Positions 1 to 8,930 of a DNA stretch of 64,000 nt are shown here, in pieces. The notes under the pieces are model-generated. The model worked only from the letters and a program-made list of their open reading frames with translations. It did no database searches and was not told the origin of the DNA. The translations under genes were made by a program, and so were the position numbers. The DNA comes from Planctomycetaceae bacterium (GTDB lineage Bacteria > Planctomycetota > Phycisphaerae > UBA1845 > UTPLA1): assembly GCA_006969385.1 (NCBI GenBank), contig CP030884.1:310001-374000 (forward strand), written 5' to 3'. Within the stretch, counting starts at the first letter, position 1. Each line of letters begins with the position of its first letter.

Positions 1-193
1 ATCCCACCGGGTTCTCATAATACCTATTGCCCGCGAGCATTCAAATCCCGCCCTAGATACGCCGTTCGATGGCGACTGTTCGCCCGCAAGCGGTCGGCGC
101 GTCCGCAAATATCCAACAGATTTGCGGTTAAGCGGCTGTTACGATTCACAACCCCCTCCTAGGATACTTCGGAAACAGCGAGGATTGCACCCG

Positions 194-634
194 ATGAGCG
201 ACGAAAACATCCCCAGCCACCCCCGAACCGGCGAGCCCATCATTCGCGTGATGATGATGCCGCGCGATACCAATGCCCACGGCACGATTTTCGGGGGTGT
301 CATTCTCAGTTACATCGACCAAGCCGGCGCGATCGAGGCCCGCAAACTCGGCTGTGCCCGGGTCGTGACCGTCGCGATGGACAGCGTTGACTTCAAACAC
401 CCCGTCTTTGTGGGAGACGTACTCACGCTTTACGGCGAGACCATTCACATCGGTCGCACATCCGCACGGGTGCGTGTCAATGTGTTCGCCGAACGCTTTG
501 AACCGCCCTGTGAAAGTGAATTCGTGACCACGGCTGAATTGGTATTCGTTGCGATCGGCGAAGATCGGCGGCCCATCACGTTTCAGGAATGCCGAGTGCG
601 GCAGTCGGAAAAGTTATCCGAGAAAAAGGCGTAA
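194..634 (+). CDS. Acyl-CoA thioesterase, hotdog fold (YciA-like)
   Basis: Predicted to hydrolyse acyl-CoA thioesters in the cytoplasm. The 146-residue protein is one hotdog domain of normal family length. The segment PRDTNAHGTIFGGVILSYID matches the conserved helix of YciA/BFIT-type thioesterases, where N/H-G-x-I/V-FGG and the following Asp lie at the active site. I chose the ATG at 194 because AGGA lies 9 nt upstream and the conserved region starts soon after. An upstream in-frame start at 122 would add 24 residues without family resemblance. The gene stands alone and converges with the leftward gene ending at 677. Fold and general activity are confident; the physiological substrate is unknown. 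Confidence 0.85.
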   Translation: MSDENIPSHPRTGEPIIRVMMMPRDTNAHGTIFGGVILSYIDQAGAIEARKLGCARVVTVAMDSVDFKHPVFVGDVLTLYGETIHIGRTSARVRVNVFAERFEPPCESEFVTTAELVFVAIGEDRRPITFQECRVRQSEKLSEKKA

Positions 635-676
635 GGCGAGCCCGCAGTCTAAGTCCGTCCCCTCATCTCAATCCAC

Positions 677-1648
677 CTACTTCTTGCGCAGACTGGGATC
701 AATATTTAAACCGATTGGCGCGGCGGGGGTGCCGTCGCGGGCTTGCAACTGCGCTGAATCGGGGCGAGCGAAATCGGCCAAGTCCGACGCCGTCGGCAGC
801 GTGATCTCCAGCCAATCGCAATCGACGTCGGTCCGCAGTTGACCGTCGGCAAGGTTGGCCGGTAACAACACCGCGTCACCGACGGTAAAGGGCACCGACT
901 TCTTCTCGTCGTAGAGAATCGCGCCACTGCCCTTTAACACGAACCATAACACCGGCTCGGCGTAGGGAATTTCCTGCTCGAGTTCGCCCATAAAGCGCAC
1001 GCGTTCGATTTGTACATTGGGCGACGTGATCAGCCGCGTGACTGTCGTAAACAAGCTGGTGATATGGGAGCGCTTCTCGAACGGTTGATAGTCAAAGGCT
1101 TCGCCGCTTTGATCGAATGCATCGGCACCCGCCCCGCGAGCGGCGCGACGCTGAGCCCTAACTTCGATGGCCAGCACGCCCGCGTCGATTTCGTAGGTGC
1201 CGCCGGGGCGAATGAAATAAGCGTTGTTCTCGCGGATCGGCAATCGTCGATCGTCGCGAAGCAGCGTCGCGCCGTTCGGTGCACTCAGGATATACAGCGC
1301 CCGCTCGGCTTCTTCGGCTGCGATTTCAATCGATGACGAGCCGGTGTTGATGAGTTTGACCGACACGGGGAAGCGGTTGTTTACCAACTCGACCCGCCCG
1401 AGCAGATCGGTGCCGCCGGCTTCTATCGCACGATCAAATGGAACGCCCTGCTGTGGTCCGCCTGCCACTGTTGAGACGTTTCCTTCTACATCGCTGACCA
1501 CCGTCGCGATGGAGCATTCCGCCGCGAGCAATGGATGCTCGGCATTCACTGCGGCGCAGGCGCACCGAAAATCGCATTCGGGCAGCGGCGCACCGCCACG
1601 GCTCTCGGCGGCGGGTTGGAAGATGAGGGGGCTAATCTGCGACATCAT
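677..1648 (-). CDS. Phosphomannose isomerase-like cupin, metal ligands apparently lost
   Basis: The 323-residue product has the layout of a type I mannose-6-phosphate isomerase (ManA). It starts with the typical SPLIFQP, has a middle stretch AERALYILSAPNGA where ManA has the KTEMWYV strand, then FIRPGGTYEIDAGVLAIEVR where ManA has F-VPAGT-HAIG-G-LLAEIQ, and ends with a C-terminal cupin (VLWFVLKGSGAILYDEK). The ManA residues that bind zinc (the VHPD and GT-H histidines and the Glu) are absent here: the positions read SSIEIAAEE and GGTYEID. The family assignment is an inference from motif order; loss of metal binding is read directly. It is the last gene of a leftward set, 45 bp after the antiporter. 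It could be a sugar-phosphate-binding or regulatory cupin instead of an enzyme. Confidence 0.6.
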   Translation of the reverse strand: MMSQISPLIFQPAAESRGGAPLPECDFRCACAAVNAEHPLLAAECSIATVVSDVEGNVSTVAGGPQQGVPFDRAIEAGGTDLLGRVELVNNRFPVSVKLINTGSSSIEIAAEEAERALYILSAPNGATLLRDDRRLPIRENNAYFIRPGGTYEIDAGVLAIEVRAQRRAARGAGADAFDQSGEAFDYQPFEKRSHITSLFTTVTRLITSPNVQIERVRFMGELEQEIPYAEPVLWFVLKGSGAILYDEKKSVPFTVGDAVLLPANLADGQLRTDVDCDWLEITLPTASDLADFARPDSAQLQARDGTPAAPIGLNIDPSLRKK

Positions 1649-1693
1649 GTAACAATCGGTAAGCGATCCAAAATCAGACGACGACGGCGCGAC

Positions 1694-3136
1694 CTAAATC
1701 CAGCCGACCGCCTTGGCTGCGAGAATATAGGCCATCGCCAGCACGATTTGCACCGCCGCGAAGGGAATCGCCGTTTTAACGAAGCCACCGAAGGACATTT
1801 CGAGCTTTTGTTTGTGAATGATCGTGATGGCCACGACCGTCGAAGCCGAGCCGATGGGCGTGATGTTGCCGCCGAGGTTGGCACCGAAGATCACGCTCCA
1901 CCAGAAAGGAGAATCGCCGGGGATTTCCTGCGCACTGAGAATCTTGGCGAGCATCGCGGCGAGCGGGATGTTGTCGGTCACGCTACTTGCGACTGCCGAT
2001 GCGACCGTAAGCGCGGCGGGGCCGGCCTGATCGCCCAACTGAATTAACTGGGCGATGCCTTTGCCGAGCAACGCCAGCACCTGCGCGTGTTCCATCACGT
2101 GAATCACAATAAAGAGAGAAGCGAAAAAGCCGAGCAAGTCCCAATCGACGGTGGAATAAAACCGGTTGACCTCATGCTTGAACACCAACAACACGATGGC
2201 GGCGAACGCGATCGCAACGAACCCCATGCCGAGTTGATCCACCAATGGCAGAATCGACTGTAGCGATAAGGCCAGGATAAAAAACACGCCGATGACGGCG
2301 CAAAAATTGAAAAACCGTTGGGATTCGATACCGTCATTCTCATCAAACGTGGCCACGAGTTGCGCGGCTTCGGCCTTTTCAGCGTCTGTCGTGAGACCGC
2401 AAATCTTAAACAGCTTCATGCCCATCCATAGCGTCACGCCCGTCGCCACGACGACATACGGCGCCGCTACGAGAAAAAACTTCACGAACGAAATGCCCGC
2501 CGTCTTACCGACGATGATGTTGGGCACCGAACTGATCAGCGTCAGCAAGCCGCCGACGTTGGTTAGCAACGCCTCCGTCAATAAGAAGCCGAGCAATAAA
2601 TTGTTGCGCTTGAGTTTGCCGAGCGACACACCGGTCAAGGAGCCGACGATGATCATGGCCGTCACGTTGTTCAGCATCGCCGAAAACAAGACCGTCATCA
2701 GGCCGTAGTAGATTAAGAGCTTAACCGGGTCGCCGCCGGAGGCCTTGGTAAGCTTGATCGCAATCCAGGAGAAGATGCCGCTTTGGCTGGTCACGTCCAC
2801 AAAGAGACCGGCACCGAAGATGATGGCGATGACACTCCAGTCGATGGCCGGTATGTACACCGGCATCTTCACCTCTTCGCCGAAAGCGTTAATCACCGGC
2901 CCGAACGGTAACAAGCCACAACCCGCCGCGATAAGCAGCGAAACAATCGCAAACACGCCGGTGATGATCGACTTCTTGGCGTGGATTTTTTCTTCAAATG
3001 CCAACGCCAAAATCATCAACAACAGGATGAACGCGAACATGCCGGTTTGCCAACCGGGCACGTTATGGGCGGCGTGGGAAGCGCCGTCACCGGCGGCTAT
3101 CAGGTTTAGGCTCAACGTGTTTATCTCGTGATGCAT
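1694..3136 (-). CDS. nhaD: NhaD-type Na+/H+ antiporter (ArsB/NhaD, IT superfamily)
   Basis: An integral inner-membrane protein of 480 residues with about 12 hydrophobic segments, matching NhaD family size. Recognisable family segments are the N-terminal EEKIHAKKSIITG, then AIIFGAGLFVDVTSQSGIF, MLNNVTAMII, and NIIVGKTAGI, and near the C-terminus SSVTDNIPLAAM and FGANLGGNITPIGSAST. These NNVT and N-GGN-TPIG motifs are the helix-break signatures of the ArsB/NhaD group. NhaD proteins exchange Na+ (or Li+) for protons, which suits a marine or saline habitat. It sits between a universal stress protein and a cupin, all leftward with short gaps, so co-transcription is likely. An arsenite or dicarboxylate carrier of the same superfamily is a less likely alternative. 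Confidence 0.85.
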   Translation of the reverse strand: MHHEINTLSLNLIAAGDGASHAAHNVPGWQTGMFAFILLLMILALAFEEKIHAKKSIITGVFAIVSLLIAAGCGLLPFGPVINAFGEEVKMPVYIPAIDWSVIAIIFGAGLFVDVTSQSGIFSWIAIKLTKASGGDPVKLLIYYGLMTVLFSAMLNNVTAMIIVGSLTGVSLGKLKRNNLLLGFLLTEALLTNVGGLLTLISSVPNIIVGKTAGISFVKFFLVAAPYVVVATGVTLWMGMKLFKICGLTTDAEKAEAAQLVATFDENDGIESQRFFNFCAVIGVFFILALSLQSILPLVDQLGMGFVAIAFAAIVLLVFKHEVNRFYSTVDWDLLGFFASLFIVIHVMEHAQVLALLGKGIAQLIQLGDQAGPAALTVASAVASSVTDNIPLAAMLAKILSAQEIPGDSPFWWSVIFGANLGGNITPIGSASTVVAITIIHKQKLEMSFGGFVKTAIPFAAVQIVLAMAYILAAKAVGWI

Positions 3137-3181
3137 AATGACCCGTCGGGTGAGGTTGCGAATGTCGCGATTGCGACGAGC

Positions 3182-4039
3182 TTAGATTAAGAACAGCGGT
3201 AGGTTGCGGAATTGGGTGGCGATCATGTGCGCCATACCACGCCGTGCCGGCACGTCGTCATCACCGGCATGTAGGCAGAGTAATTCCGCGCCGTTTTCGC
3301 CGATCAGCGTGTGGTAATCGCGCACGCGATGACCGAAGCGAATCACGCTGCCGATGTCGCAACGCTTACCCGCCGCCCGCAATACTTCTTCACAGGATTT
3401 GATATACGCCTGCGGTCGATGCAGCAATTTTTCTTTCATTTCGCGCCGCACGACATCGGTTTCGATTTGCGGAATGCGTTCGATCTCGTTCATAAAACGC
3501 TCGAACGTGGCATCGTCTTCGATATGGGCTAGTACCAAGCGACCCTCTAGCGGCGTAAAGCGCACACCGTAGTCCACCAAGACGTTGTCGCCCGTGAGGT
3601 GATCGGTCGCCGCCACGACGGTGCCGCTGGTCGATTCGCGCTGAATCACGCGCCCTTGCTCATCGCAGGGTAAGATCAACACCGGTGCCGATGTTTGCCA
3701 CACGAGCGCGCCCAAGAGACTACCCAGACCGCGCAATTGGCCGCGCTCGGCCTCGGCAAGGTAACGATGTGTCACGATCAAGTCGGCTTTTTCGTTTTCG
3801 ACGCGATTGACGAAGTTGCCCGCATCTTGCAGCGCATTCACCGGCAAGCTGCGCCACTCGGCGTTGTCGCGGTCTAGAATCGGCCAGCTCCGGCGTAGCT
3901 GCTGCCAAAAATCACCGGCGACATCGGGCTGTTGATCGGACACGACGAGGATTTGCCGGAAATGCTTCTCATCGTGGGTGAGCACGGGCATATCGGCGCT
4001 TTTGAAGACCGATTCGAATTGGTCGAGTTTGTCTGGCAT
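3182..4039 (-). CDS. Tandem-domain universal stress protein (UspA-like)
   Basis: A cytoplasmic protein of about 285 residues with two weakly conserved UspA domains. In the first half, HFRQILVVSD is the opening strand, ADLIVTHRYLA the fourth strand, and LLGALVWQTSAPVLILPCDE the nucleotide-loop/end-strand region. The second half repeats this pattern with TVVAATDH, RLVLAHIEDD and AELLCLHAG. The usual ATP-loop G-x2-G-x9-G-S/T is only partly kept in domain one. I chose the ATG at 4039; an upstream start at 4075 is possible but adds residues without homology. It is the first gene of the leftward set with the Na+/H+ antiporter, which suggests a role tied to ion or energy stress. It diverges from the small membrane protein at 4125. 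Confidence 0.7.
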   Translation of the reverse strand: MPDKLDQFESVFKSADMPVLTHDEKHFRQILVVSDQQPDVAGDFWQQLRRSWPILDRDNAEWRSLPVNALQDAGNFVNRVENEKADLIVTHRYLAEAERGQLRGLGSLLGALVWQTSAPVLILPCDEQGRVIQRESTSGTVVAATDHLTGDNVLVDYGVRFTPLEGRLVLAHIEDDATFERFMNEIERIPQIETDVVRREMKEKLLHRPQAYIKSCEEVLRAAGKRCDIGSVIRFGHRVRDYHTLIGENGAELLCLHAGDDDVPARRGMAHMIATQFRNLPLFLI

Positions 4040-4124
4040 GTCGGGAATGCTACGAAGTGAGCGGCGGCCGTGCAATTAGAGCGTCGCCGCGATTTTGGAA
4101 CGCGCGACCAGCAGCGCGTGCGAT

Positions 4125-4544
4125 ATGCTTTTGCTGATGTCGGTGGTATCGAAAATATTGCGGGGCCTGGCTTACCTGTGGGCCGCGCCGACGACAGCCC
4201 TCGGGCTGCTATTGCTTTTACCGGCATTGCTGACCGGCGGCGGCGTGCAGGTCGTGTGCGGTGTGGTCGAAATCCACGGCGGCATCGTGGCGTGGTTGCT
4301 GCGAAAAGCGACGCCGTTGGAAGGCGGTGCGCTCGCATTGACGTTGGGCCACGTGGTGCTCGGCCTCAATCGAGACGCGCTCGATATCAGCCGCGCGCAC
4401 GAGCGCATCCATGTGCGCCAGTGCGAGCGCTGGGGACCGTTCTTTATTCCGGCGTATTTCGGCGGCTGCCTGCTCGCCCATATGCGCGGCGGCCGCGCGT
4501 ATCGCGACAATCCGTTCGAGCGCGAGGCGTATGAGAATAGTTGA
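4125..4544 (+). CDS. Small membrane protein with HExxH-like motif
   Basis: About 139 residues. The N-terminal half has two hydrophobic stretches (LWAAPTTALGLLLLLPALL and VQVVCGVVEIHGGIVAWLL). The C-terminal half carries the motif AHERIHVRQCERWGPFFIPAYF, whose HERIH is an HExxH and is followed by a charged E-R-W-G segment and a helix. I recognise the H-E-R-x-H-V-R-Q-x-E-R-W-G pattern from uncharacterised bacterial membrane proteins but know no assigned function. A zinc-protease role is only a hypothesis. The ATG at 4125 or the one at 4137 is likely; neither has a strong ribosome binding site, and a TTG at 4095 is the longest option. Divergent from the stress protein. Confidence 0.65.
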   Translation: MLLLMSVVSKILRGLAYLWAAPTTALGLLLLLPALLTGGGVQVVCGVVEIHGGIVAWLLRKATPLEGGALALTLGHVVLGLNRDALDISRAHERIHVRQCERWGPFFIPAYFGGCLLAHMRGGRAYRDNPFEREAYENS

Positions 4545-4691
4545 GATTGCGATTCGACCGTCACGTCAGTCCAATTAACGAATGACTGCGGTTCAGACTA
4601 TTCGGCATGATAGGCACTGATTTATTCGACGGGTTTAATCGAAACGAAGAGCCACTACGTTCAGACCAGTTCACGATTGAGAGTGACGGCT

Positions 4692-4720
4692 GCGCTGTGG
4701 CACCGGCTAATAGCCAGTGG
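4692..4720. repeat. CACCGG-type palindromic repeat, single copy
   Basis: The sequence CGCTGTGGCACCGGCTAATA continues to a partner arm AGCCAGTGG. It is the reverse-oriented relative of the cluster at 31921-32224, whose unit reads CACCGGTT-AACCGGTG-CCACAGCGCG. It lies in the 638-bp gene-free stretch 4545-5182, which otherwise holds only the long inverted repeat at 4802-5034. Confidence 0.6.
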
Positions 4721-4801
4721 ATGCTGATCATTCAGCAGAGAGCGTACTCATTCGTAAATTAGCCTAGAGCCATAAGTTCTCAAGTGGGGCCGTCAAGAAA
4801 A

Positions 4802-5034
4802 TACGCCGAAGGCGTTACGCCAAGTAGTCCCGGGTTGTCGCTATAGCGGCTACCCGGGGTAGAGGTATTTATCGCGACGTTCAACCCCAATGGGGTTGCG
4901 GCATTGTCTGACGGCGACCGAGCGACCGAGCCATGCCGCAACTCTTTCAGAGTTGTTTGCGTTATTGAATCACCTAACCCAGGGTAGCCGCTTCGCGTCA
5001 ACCCTGGGCCAATTGGAGCAACGCCTTCGGCGTA
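4802..5034. repeat. 233-bp nested long inverted repeat
   Basis: The outer arms 4802-4861 and about 4975-5034 are reverse complements of each other with roughly three quarters of positions matching; both start TACGCCGAAGGCGTT. Inside them, a second pair of arms (about 4879-4908 and 4929-4957) reads AACCCCAATGGGGTTGCGGC and its imperfect complement. Each arm also contains its own small palindrome (CGCCGAAGGCG, AACCCCAATGGGGTT). The whole unit can fold into one long stem with side hairpins. There is no credible coding sequence. I recall similar elements in planctomycete intergenic regions, but that is from memory and not checked. Confidence 0.75.
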
Positions 5035-5182
5035 AAGATTCAACTCAATTCGTTAACGAATCGCGATGGCTTAACTTGATTAAGTGAGCTTCAACTTGTT
5101 CGTCGCATACAGACAAGTTCTCTAATTGGACACGCATAAAGAGTCATCGGCGGTGCGATAACGATTCCTTATGCCGATGGAC

Positions 5183-6028
5183 TTAATTATTTCGATAACC
5201 GCGCAGCTTCTGGTATTTCTGTTTTAACTTGGCGAAATCGCTTTGGGTATAGTCTTTGTCGATCGTTGCTGCTTCCCACGAACCATAGGTCGGGTTCGGC
5301 AAGACGATCCACTTGCGTCCCCACATATCGGCATGTTGCGCCGCGATCTGCTGACGCACTTGCGGATCGCCGACCTTGGTGCCGTCCAGAAAGTCATTCA
5401 TATCGTCGCCAACCAACAACAGGATGCGATAATTCTGGGCGACGGATTTGCGACGATCCGTTTTATTCGATTGCCACTCCGTTCCGTTGTCGCTGCCCTT
5501 GGTTAAGACGGCGTCGGGGTCGTCGCCCACGGGAAAGCCGACGGCTTTTAGGTTCCGGCGAGTGGCGGGCTCTTCATCGGCTTTGCGATTGGTGACGTAG
5601 ATCGTTTCGACACCGCGCGATTTGGCATATCGAATGAACGCTAACGCGCCGGGCAAGGGTTCTGCGGCTTCTTCATCAACCCACTCGCGCCAGGAAGCAC
5701 TCGTGTAAAACGCATCGTCGCGCACCAACTGGGCTTGATATGGCGAATTATCGAGAAGCGATTCATCCACATCGCAGATGATTGCCGGTCGCTTGCTTTG
5801 ATAACCACCGGCGGCTTTTTGCTCCAACGAGGCGGTCCACTCGGTATTGCTCAGCGCCGCATCTAGTTGAAGCTTGGCTTGTTGGAAGGCTTGATGGCAG
5901 GCGGCGTGGTATTCCCCCGCTGTTTGCATCCACAGCGTGGCGTGTAGATTTTCATGCGTGTGCCGGGCGCAGCCGGTAAGACCGACGAAGAACAAAGCAC
6001 ACGCAGTCGAATATACAAAATATCGCAT
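5183..6028 (-). CDS. Lipoprotein e(P4)/class B-like acid phosphatase, HAD superfamily
   Basis: A secreted, lipid-anchored phosphomonoesterase of about 281 residues. The N-terminus has a short basic start, a hydrophobic run and the lipobox GLTGC, so Cys is probably lipidated. The catalytic HAD motif I is DVDESLLDN (nucleophile and acid/base Asp), motif II is YVTNR, motif III a Lys-Arg region (KTDRRK), and motif IV GDDMNDF. This order matches bacterial acid phosphatases of the P4 type, which release phosphate from nucleotides outside the cytoplasm. I chose the ATG at 6028 because GGAG sits 7 nt upstream and this start gives a clean signal peptide. It probably feeds phosphate or nucleoside uptake; the nucleoside deaminase gene lies 188 bp upstream on the same strand. 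Confidence 0.88.
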   Translation of the reverse strand: MRYFVYSTACALFFVGLTGCARHTHENLHATLWMQTAGEYHAACHQAFQQAKLQLDAALSNTEWTASLEQKAAGGYQSKRPAIICDVDESLLDNSPYQAQLVRDDAFYTSASWREWVDEEAAEPLPGALAFIRYAKSRGVETIYVTNRKADEEPATRRNLKAVGFPVGDDPDAVLTKGSDNGTEWQSNKTDRRKSVAQNYRILLLVGDDMNDFLDGTKVGDPQVRQQIAAQHADMWGRKWIVLPNPTYGSWEAATIDKDYTQSDFAKLKQKYQKLRGYRNN

Positions 6029-6216
6029 TTCTACACTCCAAAATCTGAACGTCATGCGTGGTGCAGACGAATCCAATTGCAAGCTGCGCGAGTTGTAACG
6101 ACGAACGCCGAATTGTTCAAATTCAAAATGTTATGAGATGGGAGTGCAAATCTGATTCGTAATTTAAAATGCGATTTCCATTCATAAATACTTAACAATC
6201 GCCACGTCACGGACTT

Positions 6217-6798
6217 TCATCTCTTTGCTTGCTGCGCGTTATAAATCTCGCCGCCGTCGGCGCGATAGGCCTGCAACACGGCGGCGGCCTCCGCTCGGCG
6301 CACGCCTTCGATCACTTCGATACCGGCCCGCCCAAACGCCGCGCGCCAATCATTCGGCTTGTGGCCTTCGTCGAAACCGATCGCCCTCACGTCGTCATCG
6401 TGAGCGCCAATCAGAATCGACCGAATGCCCGCCCAGTGAATCGCCCCCAAGCACATCGTGCACGGTTCCGCCGAGGTAGCCAGTTGTAAGCGCGGATCGG
6501 ATAAATCGCGTTGACCCAATGCCGCATGCGCCATGGCCAACGCCACCACCTCACCGTGCAAACAAGATTGGCCGGTGCTGGGCACCAGATTCACACCGAC
6601 GGCGATCGGTTGCCCACTTTTTTGGTCGAATACCGCCGCGCCAAACGGCCCGCCCGTCGCGTGTTTGATGTTTTCCAACGCGAGTTCAATCGCAAGCGCC
6701 ATCCGCGCATCGTTCGACGCATACGTCGACGACAAGATTTCATCGTGTCGCGCCAACAACCAATCGGGCAGTCGAATCGTAATTTCCGGTGCACTCAT
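6217..6798 (-). CDS. Nucleoside/guanine deaminase-like zinc enzyme (CDA fold)
   Basis: A 193-residue cytoplasmic member of the cytidine/deoxycytidylate deaminase fold. The zinc site is complete: HGE near residue 81-83 (His ligand and catalytic Glu) and PCTMC near 112-116 (two Cys ligands). The sequence around it (GPFGAAVFDQ before, CLGAIHWAGI after) is closest in feel to GuaD/TadA-like nucleoside or base deaminases rather than to dCMP deaminase. The preceding gene downstream is an acid phosphatase, which makes nucleotide salvage a natural shared theme, though that is inference. I chose the ATG at 6798; a GTG directly before it is an alternative. The exact substrate (guanine, adenosine-type or another base) cannot be read from the sequence. 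Confidence 0.8.
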   Translation of the reverse strand: MSAPEITIRLPDWLLARHDEILSSTYASNDARMALAIELALENIKHATGGPFGAAVFDQKSGQPIAVGVNLVPSTGQSCLHGEVVALAMAHAALGQRDLSDPRLQLATSAEPCTMCLGAIHWAGIRSILIGAHDDDVRAIGFDEGHKPNDWRAAFGRAGIEVIEGVRRAEAAAVLQAYRADGGEIYNAQQAKR

Positions 6799-6881
6799 CA
6801 CCGGGGGATTATATCGAGGCTGCGATTCCGCGTATCACAAACGATTTAGCCGAACCCGAGCATGCCTCACTCGGCGAATCT

Positions 6882-6922
6882 TAAAAAAAGAGGCACGACG
6901 GCAACTGTCGTCACCGTCGTGC
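6882..6922 (-). terminator. Rho-independent terminator after sppA
   Basis: On the minus strand a 9-bp stem GCACGACGG / CCGTCGTGC (6893-6901 with 6914-6922) with a 12-nt loop is followed by CTC and seven T. It lies 35 bp beyond the sppA stop codon and fits an intrinsic terminator. Confidence 0.85.
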
Positions 6923-6956
6923 ATGGATGATTCGTCCTCTTCGCTGTCAGCGCCGT

Positions 6957-8837
6957 TTATGGCACCAACAGGTTCTGCTTGGCGTCCAGCGCCGGTAGGC
7001 CGAGCAGTTCGCGCGCCGCATCTTCCGGGCGTTCGATCTGACCGAACGGCGCATGCAAATCGGGCAACGGCGACCAACACAACGGCGCGACCGAACGCGT
7101 GAAGAACTTCAACTGGCGATCGAGCGTGATTTGCGGCGCGGGCGAATCGGCCAGCGCTGCCGCCTGCATCATGCCCGTCACACCGAAGAGGCTTTCGGCC
7201 AATTCACCGAGCGAACTCGGTCGCGGGTAGTGCACGAGTTTCACTTCGGCGCTTTCCGGAATGTTGGCCATCTGCCGTACGGCATCAACGGCATCGCTCA
7301 GGCTACCGAGGCGATCGACAAGGCCCTTTTCCAGCGCGTCGCGTCCGCTGTAGATGCGACCGCCGGCGAGCTTCTTGACCTCTTCCTTTGGCATCTTGCG
7401 GCCTTCGGCCACGCGCGAGAGGAATTGGTCGTAGGTTTCCATGATCCACGATTGCAGGAAGTCTTTGTCGTCGTTCGATAGGCCCTTGTGGCCTGAACCG
7501 AGCAACGACCGCTCGCCGCGCTTCATCTCGTACACATTGATGTCCATGCGATTGATCGCCGACGCCTGATTGGCCAGCATCGCAATCACGCCAATTGAAC
7601 CGGTCACCGTCGTCGGCTGTGCGTAAATAAGTCGGCAAGGTGCGGCGATGTAGTAACCACCCGAAGCGGCGACGGTCGACATGCACGCGATAACGGGTTT
7701 TTCGGCGTCCAGCTCTTTGAGTGCACGCCAGATGATGTCGGACGCGTACGCCGAACCACCGGGGCTATCGATGTGTAACACGACGGCGCGGATGGTCTTG
7801 TTCTTGCGGATTTCTTCGATGGTCTTCACCATCTGATCGCGCATGATCAGCGAGGACGCAAAACCGGCACCGAGATTCATATCGACGATCGGGCCGCGCG
7901 CGTGCAAGACGGCAATCTTCGGGCCGACTTGCTTGTAGCGATTCTGGGCGTCCTGCATTTCCTTGGTGATTTCGGTAAGCAGGTCCTGCAACGACGTTAC
8001 GCGGGCCAATGACGATTCGAAGTCGCGGGCGCGCTTGAACTTTTCACGGCGCAGGATGCGTTCGCGGTAATCGTCGTAATAGCTAATGACGTCGACCAAT
8101 TCGCGGTTCTTGGCGCTTTCGGGTTCGTACATGCCGATGTCGATCAGTTCCTTGACCTTTTCTTCCGAAAGGTTGCGGCCCTCCGCAATCATCTTCACGT
8201 AATCGCCATACCAGCTATCGAGCAGTGCGCCGTATTCGCTGGTGAACGCATCGCCGGGTTCGCGCTGATTGACGAAGCCGGGATATTTAAACTTACCCGC
8301 GGTAATAACGTCGTATTCGATCCCCTGCATTTGGTAGTAACCGCGCATGTAGGTGAAGACGCGACCGATGCCGGGAATCATTAACGACCCGCTCGGAGCG
8401 ATGGCGATTTCATCCGACGCACACGCCAACAGGTAGCTGTTCGGATCGCCGCTGTTGAGGAACGAGCGCACCTGCTTGCCCGACTTTCGAAACTCGACCA
8501 AGCCCTGACGCAGCTCTTCCACGTGCGGCAGCGCCAACGACAAACCATCGAGGTTGAGCAATACGCCGCCGACTTCGTCGTCCGCGGCGAGCTTTTCGAG
8601 GCGTTCGAGCAACTCCTGCGAGGTGCGCACGCGACCGGGCAGCGGCACATTCAATGCTCGCGCCGGTACCAGAAACGGATCGATATTGATCTCGACCAGC
8701 TTCTTGATCGGATTCGGCTTTTCCTCGTCGGCGTTCGTTTCGGCGTCATCATCAACGGCAAACACCGTCGTCGGCATCAGGCCGATTAAAAACGCCAGTA
8801 ACGCCAGCAGCGGCTTGTTTCTATCGTTCGTCCACAT
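6957..8837 (-). CDS. sppA: Signal peptide peptidase SppA, 67K type
   Basis: A membrane-associated serine protease that degrades cleaved signal peptides. The 626-residue length fits the two-domain (67K) SppA form. A signal sequence or anchor is at residues 8-27. The N-terminal domain contains the catalytic lysine region (TAGKFKYPG, about residues 179-187). The C-terminal domain contains the serine region STVAASGGYY with Ser near 392, preceded by the strand VVLHIDSPGGSA. This Ser-Lys split over two homologous domains is the family signature. An AAGGAG-type ribosome binding site stands about 9 nt before the ATG. It lies 93 bp after the large secreted protein and may share its transcript; a strong terminator follows. 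Confidence 0.92.
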   Translation of the reverse strand: MWTNDRNKPLLALLAFLIGLMPTTVFAVDDDAETNADEEKPNPIKKLVEINIDPFLVPARALNVPLPGRVRTSQELLERLEKLAADDEVGGVLLNLDGLSLALPHVEELRQGLVEFRKSGKQVRSFLNSGDPNSYLLACASDEIAIAPSGSLMIPGIGRVFTYMRGYYQMQGIEYDVITAGKFKYPGFVNQREPGDAFTSEYGALLDSWYGDYVKMIAEGRNLSEEKVKELIDIGMYEPESAKNRELVDVISYYDDYRERILRREKFKRARDFESSLARVTSLQDLLTEITKEMQDAQNRYKQVGPKIAVLHARGPIVDMNLGAGFASSLIMRDQMVKTIEEIRKNKTIRAVVLHIDSPGGSAYASDIIWRALKELDAEKPVIACMSTVAASGGYYIAAPCRLIYAQPTTVTGSIGVIAMLANQASAINRMDINVYEMKRGERSLLGSGHKGLSNDDKDFLQSWIMETYDQFLSRVAEGRKMPKEEVKKLAGGRIYSGRDALEKGLVDRLGSLSDAVDAVRQMANIPESAEVKLVHYPRPSSLGELAESLFGVTGMMQAAALADSPAPQITLDRQLKFFTRSVAPLCWSPLPDLHAPFGQIERPEDAARELLGLPALDAKQNLLVP

Positions 8838-8930
8838 CGGCTTCGTCTCCTTCGTTCAACGAATCATCTCGTTGCGATTGTGCTTGCGGTTATTTCCGTT
8901 GTGCGGTTCGCGCGACCGTTACCGTCGCGA

